This document shows positions 7,988 to 16,836 of a stretch of DNA of 62,080 nt, piece by piece. Position 1 is the stretch's first letter; every line of letters begins with the position of its first letter. A program made the position numbers and the translations under genes. A model generated the notes under the pieces. It saw only the letters and a program-made list of their open reading frames with translations, made no database searches and was not told the DNA's origin. Source of the DNA: DATCIH01 sp036507955 (lineage in GTDB: Bacteria > Bacillota > Clostridia > Clostridiales > Clostridiaceae); contig DATCIH010000015.1 of assembly GCA_036507955.1 (NCBI GenBank), positions 1 to 62,080 on the forward strand. The letters run 5' to 3'.

Positions 7988-9223
7988 CTAACCTTTTCTA
8001 GCTGTTGCCCACAAATCGTTATATTTCTTAACAACAGTAGTTGGATCCTTAGCTGTTAAATATTCTTGAACTATAGCTGCAGTGTCAATCTGAGCTTTAT
8101 TAATTAAATTAGTATAAGCATCAGCTTGAGCAATACCTTCTACAATTTTAACACCAGAATCTTTAACTGTCTTCGCAATTGCAGGTAGAGTAGTTAAATT
8201 CTTGTTTCCAGGAACCATATCTGTAGCTATAGATATTCTTCCTTCTGAGTATAAATATTTGAAGAATGCTTTAGCAAGTGGTAGATTTTTTGAATGAGCT
8301 GCAACTCCATACATAGTGTCTGCACCTAATGTATAAATTGTAGCACCTGGGAAGGTAAACCATCCGATATCAGCTGCGTTAGCTCCATTTTGGATTATCT
8401 GAGGGTTAACCCAGCTTCCAAGGAAGGTCATAGCAACTTTGCCTTGAGCCATATCTTTTTTAAATCCATCCCAGTTTGTTGACATTAAATCAGGTTCTAA
8501 GTATCCTTTATCTTTCATGGTCTTTAAGAACTCCATACCTTTAAGTCCGTCACCCTCCAAAAATTTATCTGAATCAGCTAGTTTATTTTTGTAAGCAACG
8601 TCTCCATTTATAAGGGTGCCAAATCCTGGGTCATAACCAGATAAAGGCCATTTATCTTTAAAATTACTAGCAAAAGGAACTACCCCTTTAGCTTTAATTT
8701 TAGCACAGGCAGCCATAAATTCGTCCATTGTAGTTGGAACTTTATCTATTCCAGCTGCTTTAAATACTGCAACATTGTAAGTAATACCACCACCATAAGT
8801 AACACCATCAGTTAAAGCATAAAGCTTTCCATCAGGACCCTGCCCATTAACCACATAGTAAAAATTATCTTTATTGAAGCCTAAGCTATCTATAGGAGCA
8901 AAGTATTTAGAAAAGTCTGACTGTTTAACAGTTGTAAGTACTTGACAAATATCTGGCATCTCATCAGCTGCCATTCTTGTTTTTATAGTACTATCTGGAT
9001 CCTTTACGCCTTCGATCTCAATAGTTGTCCCAGGATTTGCGTCTGTGAACTCTTTAGCTATTGCTTTTAAAGTAGTGTCAGCCATGTCTGTTCTGTGAGT
9101 TTCAAAAACTATCTTTCCAGATAATTTAGCTGAAGCAGAAGATGTAGGTGCTTTTGTTCCACAACCAGAAAATAAAGTTAAAGTCATAGCAACTGTAACT
9201 AAGATTGATGCGGCTTTTTTCAT
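7988..9223 (-). CDS. Extracellular sugar-binding lipoprotein of ABC importer
   Basis: A 411-residue solute-binding protein (family 1, MalE-like). It starts with a lipoprotein signal peptide, MKKAASILVTVAMTLTLFSG, followed by the lipobox cysteine C21. The mature domain has the usual GKIVFETHRTDM opening and the ITYNVAVFKAAGIDKVPTT hinge-like region. The protein would be lipid-anchored outside the membrane and would deliver oligosaccharide to the two permeases downstream. The gene is first in the importer operon, behind the YesN-like regulator gene on the same strand. Mannoside specificity is inferred only from the neighbouring epimerase and GH130 genes. Confidence 0.88.
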   Translation of the reverse strand: MKKAASILVTVAMTLTLFSGCGTKAPTSSASAKLSGKIVFETHRTDMADTTLKAIAKEFTDANPGTTIEIEGVKDPDSTIKTRMAADEMPDICQVLTTVKQSDFSKYFAPIDSLGFNKDNFYYVVNGQGPDGKLYALTDGVTYGGGITYNVAVFKAAGIDKVPTTMDEFMAACAKIKAKGVVPFASNFKDKWPLSGYDPGFGTLINGDVAYKNKLADSDKFLEGDGLKGMEFLKTMKDKGYLEPDLMSTNWDGFKKDMAQGKVAMTFLGSWVNPQIIQNGANAADIGWFTFPGATIYTLGADTMYGVAAHSKNLPLAKAFFKYLYSEGRISIATDMVPGNKNLTTLPAIAKTVKDSGVKIVEGIAQADAYTNLINKAQIDTAAIVQEYLTAKDPTTVVKKYNDLWATARKG

Positions 9224-9266
9224 TTAAAATCCTCCTCTAATATATATACATTTACTTATTAATATC

Positions 9267-9282
9267 TATAGATGCATCTATA
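9267..9282. promoter_or_regulatory. Palindrome in the binding-protein upstream region
   Basis: TATAGATGCATCTATA is a perfect 16-bp palindrome, 44-59 bp upstream of the binding-protein start. It lies in the 140-bp gap that must carry the importer promoter. It may be a regulator site; no clear -35/-10 pair was found around it. Confidence 0.35.
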
Positions 9283-9363
9283 ATCTAATAATAATGCTAA
9301 TCTAAAGGTTTTCATATGTCCGTTATTTGGATTTATTAGCTTTATTTCAGATGTAATGGTTAT

Positions 9364-10986
9364 CTATTTTATAACCTTACGGTATTCGCTAGGGGAAAGC
9401 CCAACAATTTTTTTAAATATCCTATTGAAAGAAGTTGGTTCTTCATAGCCAACCATGTGCCCTACCTCATAGGCTTTAATATTTGAATTTTTTAAAAGTT
9501 TCTTAGCTTCTTCAATTCTTGTCTCAATAATATAATCACTGAAATTTTTTCCTGTTTCTATTTTGAAAAGCTCGCTTAAATAAGTATAGTTCATATAAAC
9601 ATGTTCCGCTGCAGATTTAAGGCTTATTTCCTCTTTGAAATGATCTTTTATATATTCCTTAACCATCTGTATGGTTTTTTTACTTCTATGCGAGCGAAGA
9701 TAATTGATTTTTTTACATATACTTATGAAGGATTTTCTAGTGTATTCCTTCAGTTCAGACAAAGTATTTATTTCATCTATAAAATACTTGAAATCAAAAT
9801 CATAATCTAACTCATTTATTTGCTCTGCTGCATCTTTAAATTCTTGAGAAAGCAAATTTAATTTTATATATATACTCTTAATTGTTTCTCTGTATAAACT
9901 ATGAGATATTTTTTCTTTGGAGAGTTTATTAAATATATCCTCAATTACCCTTAATATCTTTTCTATTTCCGTTAACTCTATATAATTAAAGAGGGAACTT
10001 ATTTGAGAATCAAAATCTAATTTTACAGAGTCATCAAAGCTGATATAGGCTTTATCGTATTTTACTAATATATTTTTGCTCTTAAAAAACCGTTGTTCTT
10101 CTGCAATTAATGCTTCCTCATAGGCTCTATTTGTTTCTTCTAAATTTTTATAATTCTCACTTATCCCTATTGTTACTGTAAATTCATTCGTAGTTGCTAT
10201 GATATTATTTACTTCCTCTAAAAAGGAAAATACTGATTTATTGAAATAATTAGTATCTCCTTTATTAGAAATAAACAATAAAATAATTTCTAAATCCTTA
10301 TAAACTAAAAAATATTCTTTTATTACACTCCTATCTAAAGTTAACTTTCTAATGCATCCTTCAATAACAGAATTCAAGTTGAAATTTAGCAGAGGACTAT
10401 TTTCCTTAATAAGCTTATAATAATCATCAATACATATAACGGATAAAAGAAAATCACAATTATTATCTATATTTAGCTCTTCTTTTATTCTTGGAAAATA
10501 GGTTGCATTTGAACCATTTATTAAAGCCAAAAGATACTTTTCCTTTAAGGCACTTATTCCACTACTAACTCTGTGTTCCAAAGATTTATATTTTTCAATA
10601 CTTTCCAGTTCTTCTGTAATATCAGTTCTTAGTTTGTTTATAAGATTAATAAGTACCTCATTTTCTACAGGCTTTAGAAGATAATCAGAAGCTCCATTTC
10701 TAAGAGTCTCTCGAACATATCTATATTCTTCAAAACCACTTAAAATAATTATTTTAATAGTGGACTTCATAGCTTTTAATGCTTTTACAAGTTCTACTCC
10801 ATTCATTCCAGGCATTTTTATATCAGCAATTAAAATGTCTACAGGTGTAGAATTTATTATATCCAAGGCTACTATACCATTATATGCTTCTCCAACAATA
10901 CAGGAATCGGGAATACTTCTCTCAATAATAGCTTTCAGACCGCCTCTAATTATCTTATCATCATCCGCAATAAGAATTTTTAACAT
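9364..10986 (-). CDS. AraC-type response regulator, YesN family
   Basis: A 540-residue response regulator. The N-terminal receiver has the acidic pocket in ADDD (residues 7-10), phospho-acceptor D55 in ADIKMPGMNG, and the conserved lysine in YLLKPVE. A long middle region follows, and the last ~100 residues are an AraC double helix-turn-helix (ISLKSAAEHVYMNYTYLSEL, then YEVGHMVGYEEPTSFNRIFK). An extended reading frame reaches 11061, but the ATG at 10986 has GGAGG 7 nt upstream and begins directly with the receiver (MLKILIADDD). It is divergent from its probable kinase. By analogy with other YesN proteins next to CUT1 importers, it is the likely activator of the importer operon. Confidence 0.9.
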   Translation of the reverse strand: MLKILIADDDKIIRGGLKAIIERSIPDSCIVGEAYNGIVALDIINSTPVDILIADIKMPGMNGVELVKALKAMKSTIKIIILSGFEEYRYVRETLRNGASDYLLKPVENEVLINLINKLRTDITEELESIEKYKSLEHRVSSGISALKEKYLLALINGSNATYFPRIKEELNIDNNCDFLLSVICIDDYYKLIKENSPLLNFNLNSVIEGCIRKLTLDRSVIKEYFLVYKDLEIILLFISNKGDTNYFNKSVFSFLEEVNNIIATTNEFTVTIGISENYKNLEETNRAYEEALIAEEQRFFKSKNILVKYDKAYISFDDSVKLDFDSQISSLFNYIELTEIEKILRVIEDIFNKLSKEKISHSLYRETIKSIYIKLNLLSQEFKDAAEQINELDYDFDFKYFIDEINTLSELKEYTRKSFISICKKINYLRSHRSKKTIQMVKEYIKDHFKEEISLKSAAEHVYMNYTYLSELFKIETGKNFSDYIIETRIEEAKKLLKNSNIKAYEVGHMVGYEEPTSFNRIFKKIVGLSPSEYRKVIK

Positions 10987-11094
10987 GAAAGACCTCCTAA
11001 TACTCTTTATAAAGGTATTTACAAATAATAAATTTAAAAGTAACATTATTATACGGTACATTTATTTTATAAAAATATAACCAAGGTGGTTAAT

Positions 11095-12957
11095 ATGAAC
11101 AATAAAAGAAGAAGATTATATTTAAAATTTAAAAGATCATTAAGATATAAGGATCAGCCCTTACTGGTTCAGGTTACTTTTATTTTTGTGTTGATTTTTA
11201 TAATTATGATAATGCTTTCTTTCATTAACTTTGTTAATTATAGCAATGATAAAGCAAAAGCTACACTTGAAGTAATAGATTCTATGAATGGTCAAATATT
11301 AGACAAAGTAGATGGCCATTTAGAAAATCTTTCTAACATAACAAAGCTTCCCTTAATATATGAAAATAATACTAATACCTTTGTAAACAATCTAGAAATG
11401 TCTACAGAAAGTAATTTTGGAACTCTGGATTTTATGAGCCAGCTAAATAAGCTCTTTAATGATGCTTTTAATTATAATTCATATATACAATCTGTTTTTA
11501 TTTTTAACATGGAAGGAGTCTTTCAACGTACCGCTAGAGCGGTTGCTATGTATCCAGGCTACAATCCTAAGGAGGATGACTGGTTTAAAAAGGTAACCCA
11601 AAAAAATGGTGGTCCTCTTATAATGAGTACCTTTCAACTGCCCTATATGGCAGACATAAAAGGAAATAATGTTTATGTATTTTCAGTATCCAGAGCTATC
11701 GTAGATGTTAATAATTCCAAGGTGGCTGGAGTTATATTAATCAATAGCAATTTAAATTTTTTATCTAAACTATTTAAAAAGATGTTATTTATTCCTGATC
11801 AAAGGATAGCAATAATAGATGAAAATAATAATGTAGTTTATGATACAAAAACCAATGATATAGGAAAAAAGTTTGACAAAAATCTTCTTAAATTAACGAA
11901 TAATGGAAAATTAAAGGACAAAGTTATTAGAATAAACAACAGCAAATTTTTGGTCAGTTGTCAACTCTCTAATTATTCTAATTGGAAAATAATAAATATA
12001 ATACCAGAAAATCAATTAAATAAATCAATATATGAACTTAGAGATACAACTATACTCATCACCTTTTTACTTATCCTCTTAGCTATGACCCTAGTTTTAT
12101 TATTTATAAGACAAATAATAGAGCCAATAAAAAAGCTGGTATTAATGATGAAGCTAATAGAAAGAGGTGATTTTGAAGTAAAAATAAAATTGAAAAATCA
12201 TAATGAAATAGGTGAACTTGCAAAATCCTTCAACAATATGGTTCGTAAAGTAAATAAGTTAGTAAAAGAGGTTTATATAGATAAAATAACCCAGAAGGAA
12301 TTGGAAATCCAGATGTTACAGAACCAAATTAATCCGCATTTTTTATATAATACCTTAGAATCTATTCATATGATGGCTGAAATTAATGAGGATGAGGAAA
12401 CCTCATCTATGGTTCGTGCGCTAGGAAGAATTCTAAGGTATGGTATAAGTGGGGAGCACGATCATGTCACCATAAAGCAAGAATTAGATCATTTAAATGA
12501 TTATATAATGCTTCAAAAAATCAGGTTTAGTAATATCTTTGACATTCAAACTGATATTGATGATACAATTTATCAAAACACAATGATAAAACTTATACTT
12601 CAGCCTGTGGTTGAGAATTCTATCTATCACGGTCTTGAAAATAAGCTCTCAGATGGCCTAATTGAAATCAGTGGTCATAAAGAAAATGATGATATTATCT
12701 TCAAGATAACTGATAACGGAGTAGGTATGAGTGAAAAAGCAGTAAATAAAATGAATGATTACATAAATGCTTTGGATAGTTCCTCAAAAAGTATAGGTTT
12801 AAAAAATGTAAACAGAAGATTGAAATTATATTACGGTAATAATTACGGTGTGAAGGTTTACAGTGAACTGAATGTTGGAACAACCGTTATTATTATTATT
12901 CCGATAAATACAAATCAAATTAATATTAATTCTAATGATACTATAAATAAAATTTAG
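11095..12957 (+). CDS. Sensor histidine kinase, YesM family
   Basis: A 620-residue membrane kinase. A first membrane span (about residues 25-45), a ~250-residue extracellular Cache-like sensor, a second span (ILITFLLILLAMTLVLLFI), then HAMP, a His_kinase domain (QINPHFLYNTLESIHMMAEI) and an HATPase_c domain with N-box NSIYHGLENK and G-box DNGVGM. A GTG at 11086 is in frame, but it sits inside the ribosome site AAGGTGG; the ATG at 11095 is 5 nt after that site and is preferred. It is divergent from the YesN-type regulator and probably senses an extracellular sugar or the loaded binding protein. Confidence 0.9.
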   Translation: MNNKRRRLYLKFKRSLRYKDQPLLVQVTFIFVLIFIIMIMLSFINFVNYSNDKAKATLEVIDSMNGQILDKVDGHLENLSNITKLPLIYENNTNTFVNNLEMSTESNFGTLDFMSQLNKLFNDAFNYNSYIQSVFIFNMEGVFQRTARAVAMYPGYNPKEDDWFKKVTQKNGGPLIMSTFQLPYMADIKGNNVYVFSVSRAIVDVNNSKVAGVILINSNLNFLSKLFKKMLFIPDQRIAIIDENNNVVYDTKTNDIGKKFDKNLLKLTNNGKLKDKVIRINNSKFLVSCQLSNYSNWKIINIIPENQLNKSIYELRDTTILITFLLILLAMTLVLLFIRQIIEPIKKLVLMMKLIERGDFEVKIKLKNHNEIGELAKSFNNMVRKVNKLVKEVYIDKITQKELEIQMLQNQINPHFLYNTLESIHMMAEINEDEETSSMVRALGRILRYGISGEHDHVTIKQELDHLNDYIMLQKIRFSNIFDIQTDIDDTIYQNTMIKLILQPVVENSIYHGLENKLSDGLIEISGHKENDDIIFKITDNGVGMSEKAVNKMNDYINALDSSSKSIGLKNVNRRLKLYYGNNYGVKVYSELNVGTTVIIIIPINTNQININSNDTINKI

Positions 12958-12979
12958 TATCAAGTAATATTACTTGATA
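12958..12979. repeat. Perfect 22-bp palindrome with GTAATATTAC core
   Basis: Immediately after the kinase stop codon lies a perfect palindrome, arms TATCAAGTAAT and ATTACTTGATA. It carries the same 10-bp core as the sites at 3545 and 3647. No U-run follows, so a standard terminator is doubtful. It may end transcription weakly between the convergent kinase and RusA genes, or it may bind a regulator. Confidence 0.5.
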
Positions 12980-13011
12980 GAATTATAACATTAAAATATA
13001 AGAATGTATTG

Positions 13012-13665
13012 TTAAAACAGTTTGCTAAAGCACAATTTGCATATTATTGTTTTACCTTTATTCCCAGTTATGTAGTCATTTTTAGTAACTTTAATCTTGC
13101 ATATACTACAGCATAATGCCGAAGATTTAGAGGTGTTGTTTTCTGAAGATATTTTTAATTCGTCCTTTTTCTTCATATAAGAGCTTTCAGACTGAGATAA
13201 TCTGTTGCTAGGAGGATTATAATTTATAGGCATATTTTCAACACTTTTCTTTGTTAGTTTATAGCTAAGATCATATTTGCTTTCACAGTAAAGCTCTAAT
13301 TCAAATCTTGGATTCTCCTTATCATAATACTCATCTAGTACGATCCTTTTTATTTGAGCATCATTTACTATGAGTCCACTTTTTTCTATGCCATCAAAAA
13401 TACTTTTAGTTATGTTGTTTGTGTCTGGATGTCTTTTTACACTTTTATAATATACTTTTAGAATAGCGATTAAGGATTCACTTATAACTACACCAGGATT
13501 TTGTACTCTCGCTTCATAGGCAATTTGCTCTTCGTATACTGCATATCTATCATGATATTTTCCAGAGCTCATTGGTAAAATAGCTCGTCCATTAAGATTA
13601 AATAGCTTGAAATTTGATTTGGAAATAGGAGACCCTTTAATTACTACCTTTGCATAACCATCCAT
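13012..13665 (-). CDS. RusA-like nuclease with C-terminal zinc ribbon
   Basis: A 217-residue protein. Residues 1 to ~120 match the RusA Holliday-junction resolvase fold: VVIKGSPISKSNFK at the start, then RHPDTNNITKSIFDGIEKSG and NDAQIKRIVLDEYYD, with the acidic residues of the RusA catalytic pattern (PD.DN, DD.QI-like). A polar linker follows, then cysteines near 185, 186, 189 and 209, 212 (CCSIC...CKLC) suggest a zinc ribbon. Most RusA proteins are phage-borne and end at ~120-140 residues; this one is longer and has no phage genes nearby. Start ATG with AAGGAG about 8 nt upstream. It is divergent from prkA. Its role is unknown; structure-specific DNA cutting is inferred. Confidence 0.7.
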   Translation of the reverse strand: MDGYAKVVIKGSPISKSNFKLFNLNGRAILPMSSGKYHDRYAVYEEQIAYEARVQNPGVVISESLIAILKVYYKSVKRHPDTNNITKSIFDGIEKSGLIVNDAQIKRIVLDEYYDKENPRFELELYCESKYDLSYKLTKKSVENMPINYNPPSNRLSQSESSYMKKKDELKISSENNTSKSSALCCSICKIKVTKNDYITGNKGKTIICKLCFSKLF

Positions 13666-13776
13666 ATGTATACTCCTTACAATAAATATATTTTATTATA
13701 ACATTTTTTTATCTTAATAAAAATATAAAAAGACTCATATAATCTTACATAACCTATTATTGAAAAGGAGTATAAT

Positions 13777-15699
13777 ATGTTAGATTTTAAAGAGTTAATT
13801 GAAGAGGATAGAAAGAAAAATGTAAAAGACACTTTTCAAGGTACTTTATTAGATTATCTTAATTTGTTAAAAGAAGATCCTTCCATCCCTTCCTTAGCCC
13901 ATAAAAGAATATATGATATTATTTATAAAGAAGGCCTTGAAGTTTTAAATCCAGAGGATAATCCTAGAATTAGAAAAATATATGGTAATGAAATAGTAAA
14001 AAATTATAATTTTTTTAATGACTTTTATGGAATTAACAAGGTGTTATCAAAGGTTGTTAATTACTTTTATTCTTCATCTATGAAGGGAGAGGAAACCAGG
14101 CAGGTTCTATATCTGGTAGGTCCTGTGGGAGCTGGCAAATCCTCCATAGTTGATTCATTAAAAAGAGCTTTAGAAAAAAGCTCATCCATATATGCTATAA
14201 AAGATTGTCCAATTAGAGAAGAACCGCTTCACCTTATACCAAAACATTTAAGAAGCAAATTAGAGAAAATATTTAGCATTGAGATAGAAGGGGATTTATG
14301 TCCTATTTGTAAATATAATCTTCAAAATAAATATAAGGGTGAGTTTGAAAAAGTTCCTATTGTGAAATCGGAATTTTCTATAAGATCAAGAAAAGGAATT
14401 GGTATAGTTCCCCCTATAGATCCTAATAATCAAGACACCACCATATTAAATGGATCCATAAATATATCAAAGATGGATATATATTCTGAGGATGATCCTA
14501 GAATATATTCTTTAAATGGTGCTTTTAATGTAGGAAACAGAGGCATAGTAGAATTTATTGAAGTTTTTAAAAATGATGTTGAGTATTTACATACGATAAT
14601 AACAGCAACTCAGGAAAAATCTATACCCTCGCCAGGAAAGGGTTCAATGATCTATTTTGATGGAGTTATAATAGCTCATTCTAATGAGGCTGAATGGAAT
14701 AAATTTAAGTCAGACCATACCAATGAAGCTATTTTGGATAGAATTGTAAAAATAGAAGTTCCTTACTGTTTAGAGCTAAATGAAGAAGTTAAGATATATA
14801 AGAAAATATTAGGTAAAAGTAGTTTTCATGCTCATATTGCACCCCATACCTTAGAAATTGCTGCTATGTTTGCCATACTAACAAGACTTTCTCCTTCAAA
14901 CAAGGTGGATCCTATGTCTAAGCTTAAAATATATAATGGAGAAGAGATAGTTGAAAAAGGCACAACAAAAAAGGTAGATTTAGCAGAGCTTAAGGAAGAA
15001 TGCGAAATTAAAGAGGGGATGAAAGGGGCTTCAACAAGGTTTATTATAAAATCCATTGACAATGCCTTAGCTAACTCTGAATATGATTGCATCAATCCTA
15101 TAAGCATTTTAGATAGCCTTCATGCATCAGTAAAAGATCATGATATTAATGAAGAGGAAAAAAAGAGATATTTAGAGCTTATTTCCGATACCTTAAGGAA
15201 AGAATATAACAAAATATTAGAAAAGGAAGTTACAAAGGCATTTATAAGCAGCTTTTCTTCACAAGCAGAAAGCTTATTTAACAACTATTTAGATCATGCA
15301 GAAGCCTTTATTAACAGGTCTAAATTAAAGGATAAGTCAACAGGAGAGGAATTAGAACCAGACGAGGAATTTATGAGATCCATAGAGGAACAAATTGGAA
15401 TTTTTGAAAATGCCTCTAAAGGCTTTAGAATGGATGTTACCTCTTATATGTTTTATTTAATTAGAAATGGAGGCAAGATTAAGTATACTTCCTATGAACC
15501 CTTAAGAGAGGCGGTTGAAAAGAAAATAACAGCTTCTGTAAAAGATTTGTCCAGAATAATTACAAAATCTAGGGTTAGAGATAAAGAGCAGGAAGAAAAA
15601 TATAATACTATGCTTGAAGAGATGATAGAACTTGGATATTGTCCTCATTGCTGTAATGTGATTTTAAAATATGCTGCTAATAATCTTTGGAAGGATTGA
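13777..15699 (+). CDS. prkA: PrkA-type AAA/serine protein kinase
   Basis: A 640-residue cytoplasmic protein of the PrkA family (YeaG in E. coli), with an N-terminal AAA-type ATPase core. The P-loop is GPVGAGKS (residues 115-122). Downstream are the family stretches CPICKYNL, GIGIVPPIDPNNQDTT, and FNVGNRGIVEFIEVFKNDVE (sensor/Walker B region). The C-terminal part has kinase-like sequence and ends with a CPHC pair. Bacillus PrkA supports sporulation and YeaG supports nitrogen-starvation survival; the biochemical role is still debated. It starts a three-gene operon, prkA-yhbH-spoVR, a conserved set. The ATG has AAAAGGAG upstream. Confidence 0.92.
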   Translation: MLDFKELIEEDRKKNVKDTFQGTLLDYLNLLKEDPSIPSLAHKRIYDIIYKEGLEVLNPEDNPRIRKIYGNEIVKNYNFFNDFYGINKVLSKVVNYFYSSSMKGEETRQVLYLVGPVGAGKSSIVDSLKRALEKSSSIYAIKDCPIREEPLHLIPKHLRSKLEKIFSIEIEGDLCPICKYNLQNKYKGEFEKVPIVKSEFSIRSRKGIGIVPPIDPNNQDTTILNGSINISKMDIYSEDDPRIYSLNGAFNVGNRGIVEFIEVFKNDVEYLHTIITATQEKSIPSPGKGSMIYFDGVIIAHSNEAEWNKFKSDHTNEAILDRIVKIEVPYCLELNEEVKIYKKILGKSSFHAHIAPHTLEIAAMFAILTRLSPSNKVDPMSKLKIYNGEEIVEKGTTKKVDLAELKEECEIKEGMKGASTRFIIKSIDNALANSEYDCINPISILDSLHASVKDHDINEEEKKRYLELISDTLRKEYNKILEKEVTKAFISSFSSQAESLFNNYLDHAEAFINRSKLKDKSTGEELEPDEEFMRSIEEQIGIFENASKGFRMDVTSYMFYLIRNGGKIKYTSYEPLREAVEKKITASVKDLSRIITKSRVRDKEQEEKYNTMLEEMIELGYCPHCCNVILKYAANNLWKD

Positions 15700-15701
15700 T
15701 T

Positions 15702-16835
15702 ATGGCTATATTCAGAGAATTAAATCCTATAATTCATGAAAGAGCCATTGAGGATATAAATAGGCATAAAAAATTAGTAGAAAAGGCTATTAAAGCAAAT
15801 CTACCAGAGCTGCTTTCAGAAGAAAGCATTATAGTTAAGGAAAAAAGCAAAAAAATCAAAGTTCCGATAAAGGGCTTAAAGGAGTATAGCTTTATTTATG
15901 GCAACAATATAAGTCAGATAGGAATAGGTTCTGGCTCTGAAAAAAAGGGAGAAAGAATAAGTGGTGCTGGTAATATATTAGAGGATGATATGTACGAAAC
16001 TGAAGTTACCATAGAGGATATTATGAACTATTTTTTTGATGATATGAGCTTCCCTAATATAAGTAAAAAAAATGGTGCAAAGGTTGCCTATGGAAATACT
16101 ATTAGGATAAAGGGTTATAAAAAGTATGGAATAAGGCCTAGATTATCTAAAAAAAAGACTGCCATAGAAAGGCTTAAAAGAAGAAAATCAAGTGAAAGAA
16201 GGAAAGTCTTTTTAGAGGAGAAGAAAGAAGCGGAGAGGTTTCCCTTTAATACAGAAGACTTAAGGTACCATAAAATAAAATATATAAGGAAAAAGCAATA
16301 TAATGCAGTAGTATTTTGTATTATGGACACCTCTGGGTCTATGGATACAACTAAAAAATATTTAGCTAGGTCATTTTTTTTCTTCCTTTATCAATTTATA
16401 AAGATGAAATATGAAGGAGCAGAAATTGTATTTATTTCCCATACTACTGAGGCGAGAGAAGTTAATGAAGAAGAGTTTTTTCATAAAGTGGAGGCGGGGG
16501 GAACCTATATTTCCAGTGGTATAAAAAAGGCCCTTGAAATAATAGAAGAAAGATATAATCCACTGTTTTGGAATATATATTCCTTCCATGTAACAGATGG
16601 AGATAATTGGATGGAGGATAATGAAAATACTATAAGTTATGCTAGAAAATTAAGTGATGTATGTAACCTTTTTGGTTATGCAGAAATCATGCCAGCAGCT
16701 TATTATAGTACTATTAAAAAGAGACTAGAAACAGAAATAAATAATACTAGGTTTTTATCAGTAACTATAAAGGGAAAGGATGACTTATGGTCTCAGCTTA
16801 AAGAATTATTAAGCAATGAAATAAAGGAAGTATAA
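15702..16835 (+). CDS. yhbH: YhbH/YeaH family protein with VWA domain
   Basis: A 377-residue protein of the UPF0229 family. The basic N-terminal half contains IKVPIKGLKEYSFIYG and YKKYGIRPRLSKKKTAIERL. The C-terminal half is a von Willebrand A-like domain with a MIDAS-type DTSGSMD and the later VTDGDNW. An in-frame TTG at 15687 overlaps prkA; the ATG at 15702 is preferred, since it follows the prkA stop by 2 nt and has GGAAGGA 5-6 nt ahead. It is always found beside PrkA in this cluster type and is thought to be a partner of it. No enzymatic function can be assigned. Confidence 0.88.
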   Translation: MAIFRELNPIIHERAIEDINRHKKLVEKAIKANLPELLSEESIIVKEKSKKIKVPIKGLKEYSFIYGNNISQIGIGSGSEKKGERISGAGNILEDDMYETEVTIEDIMNYFFDDMSFPNISKKNGAKVAYGNTIRIKGYKKYGIRPRLSKKKTAIERLKRRKSSERRKVFLEEKKEAERFPFNTEDLRYHKIKYIRKKQYNAVVFCIMDTSGSMDTTKKYLARSFFFFLYQFIKMKYEGAEIVFISHTTEAREVNEEEFFHKVEAGGTYISSGIKKALEIIEERYNPLFWNIYSFHVTDGDNWMEDNENTISYARKLSDVCNLFGYAEIMPAAYYSTIKKRLETEINNTRFLSVTIKGKDDLWSQLKELLSNEIKEV

Positions 16836-16836
16836 A

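Noticed and set aside
13736..13743. CATATAAT upstream of prkA as a sporulation sigma-E -10
   Set aside because: No properly spaced -35 was seen, and such AT-rich words are common here, so it is not called.
16371..16589. Minus-strand open frame in yhbH
   Set aside because: It runs opposite the conserved VWA domain without a start signal.
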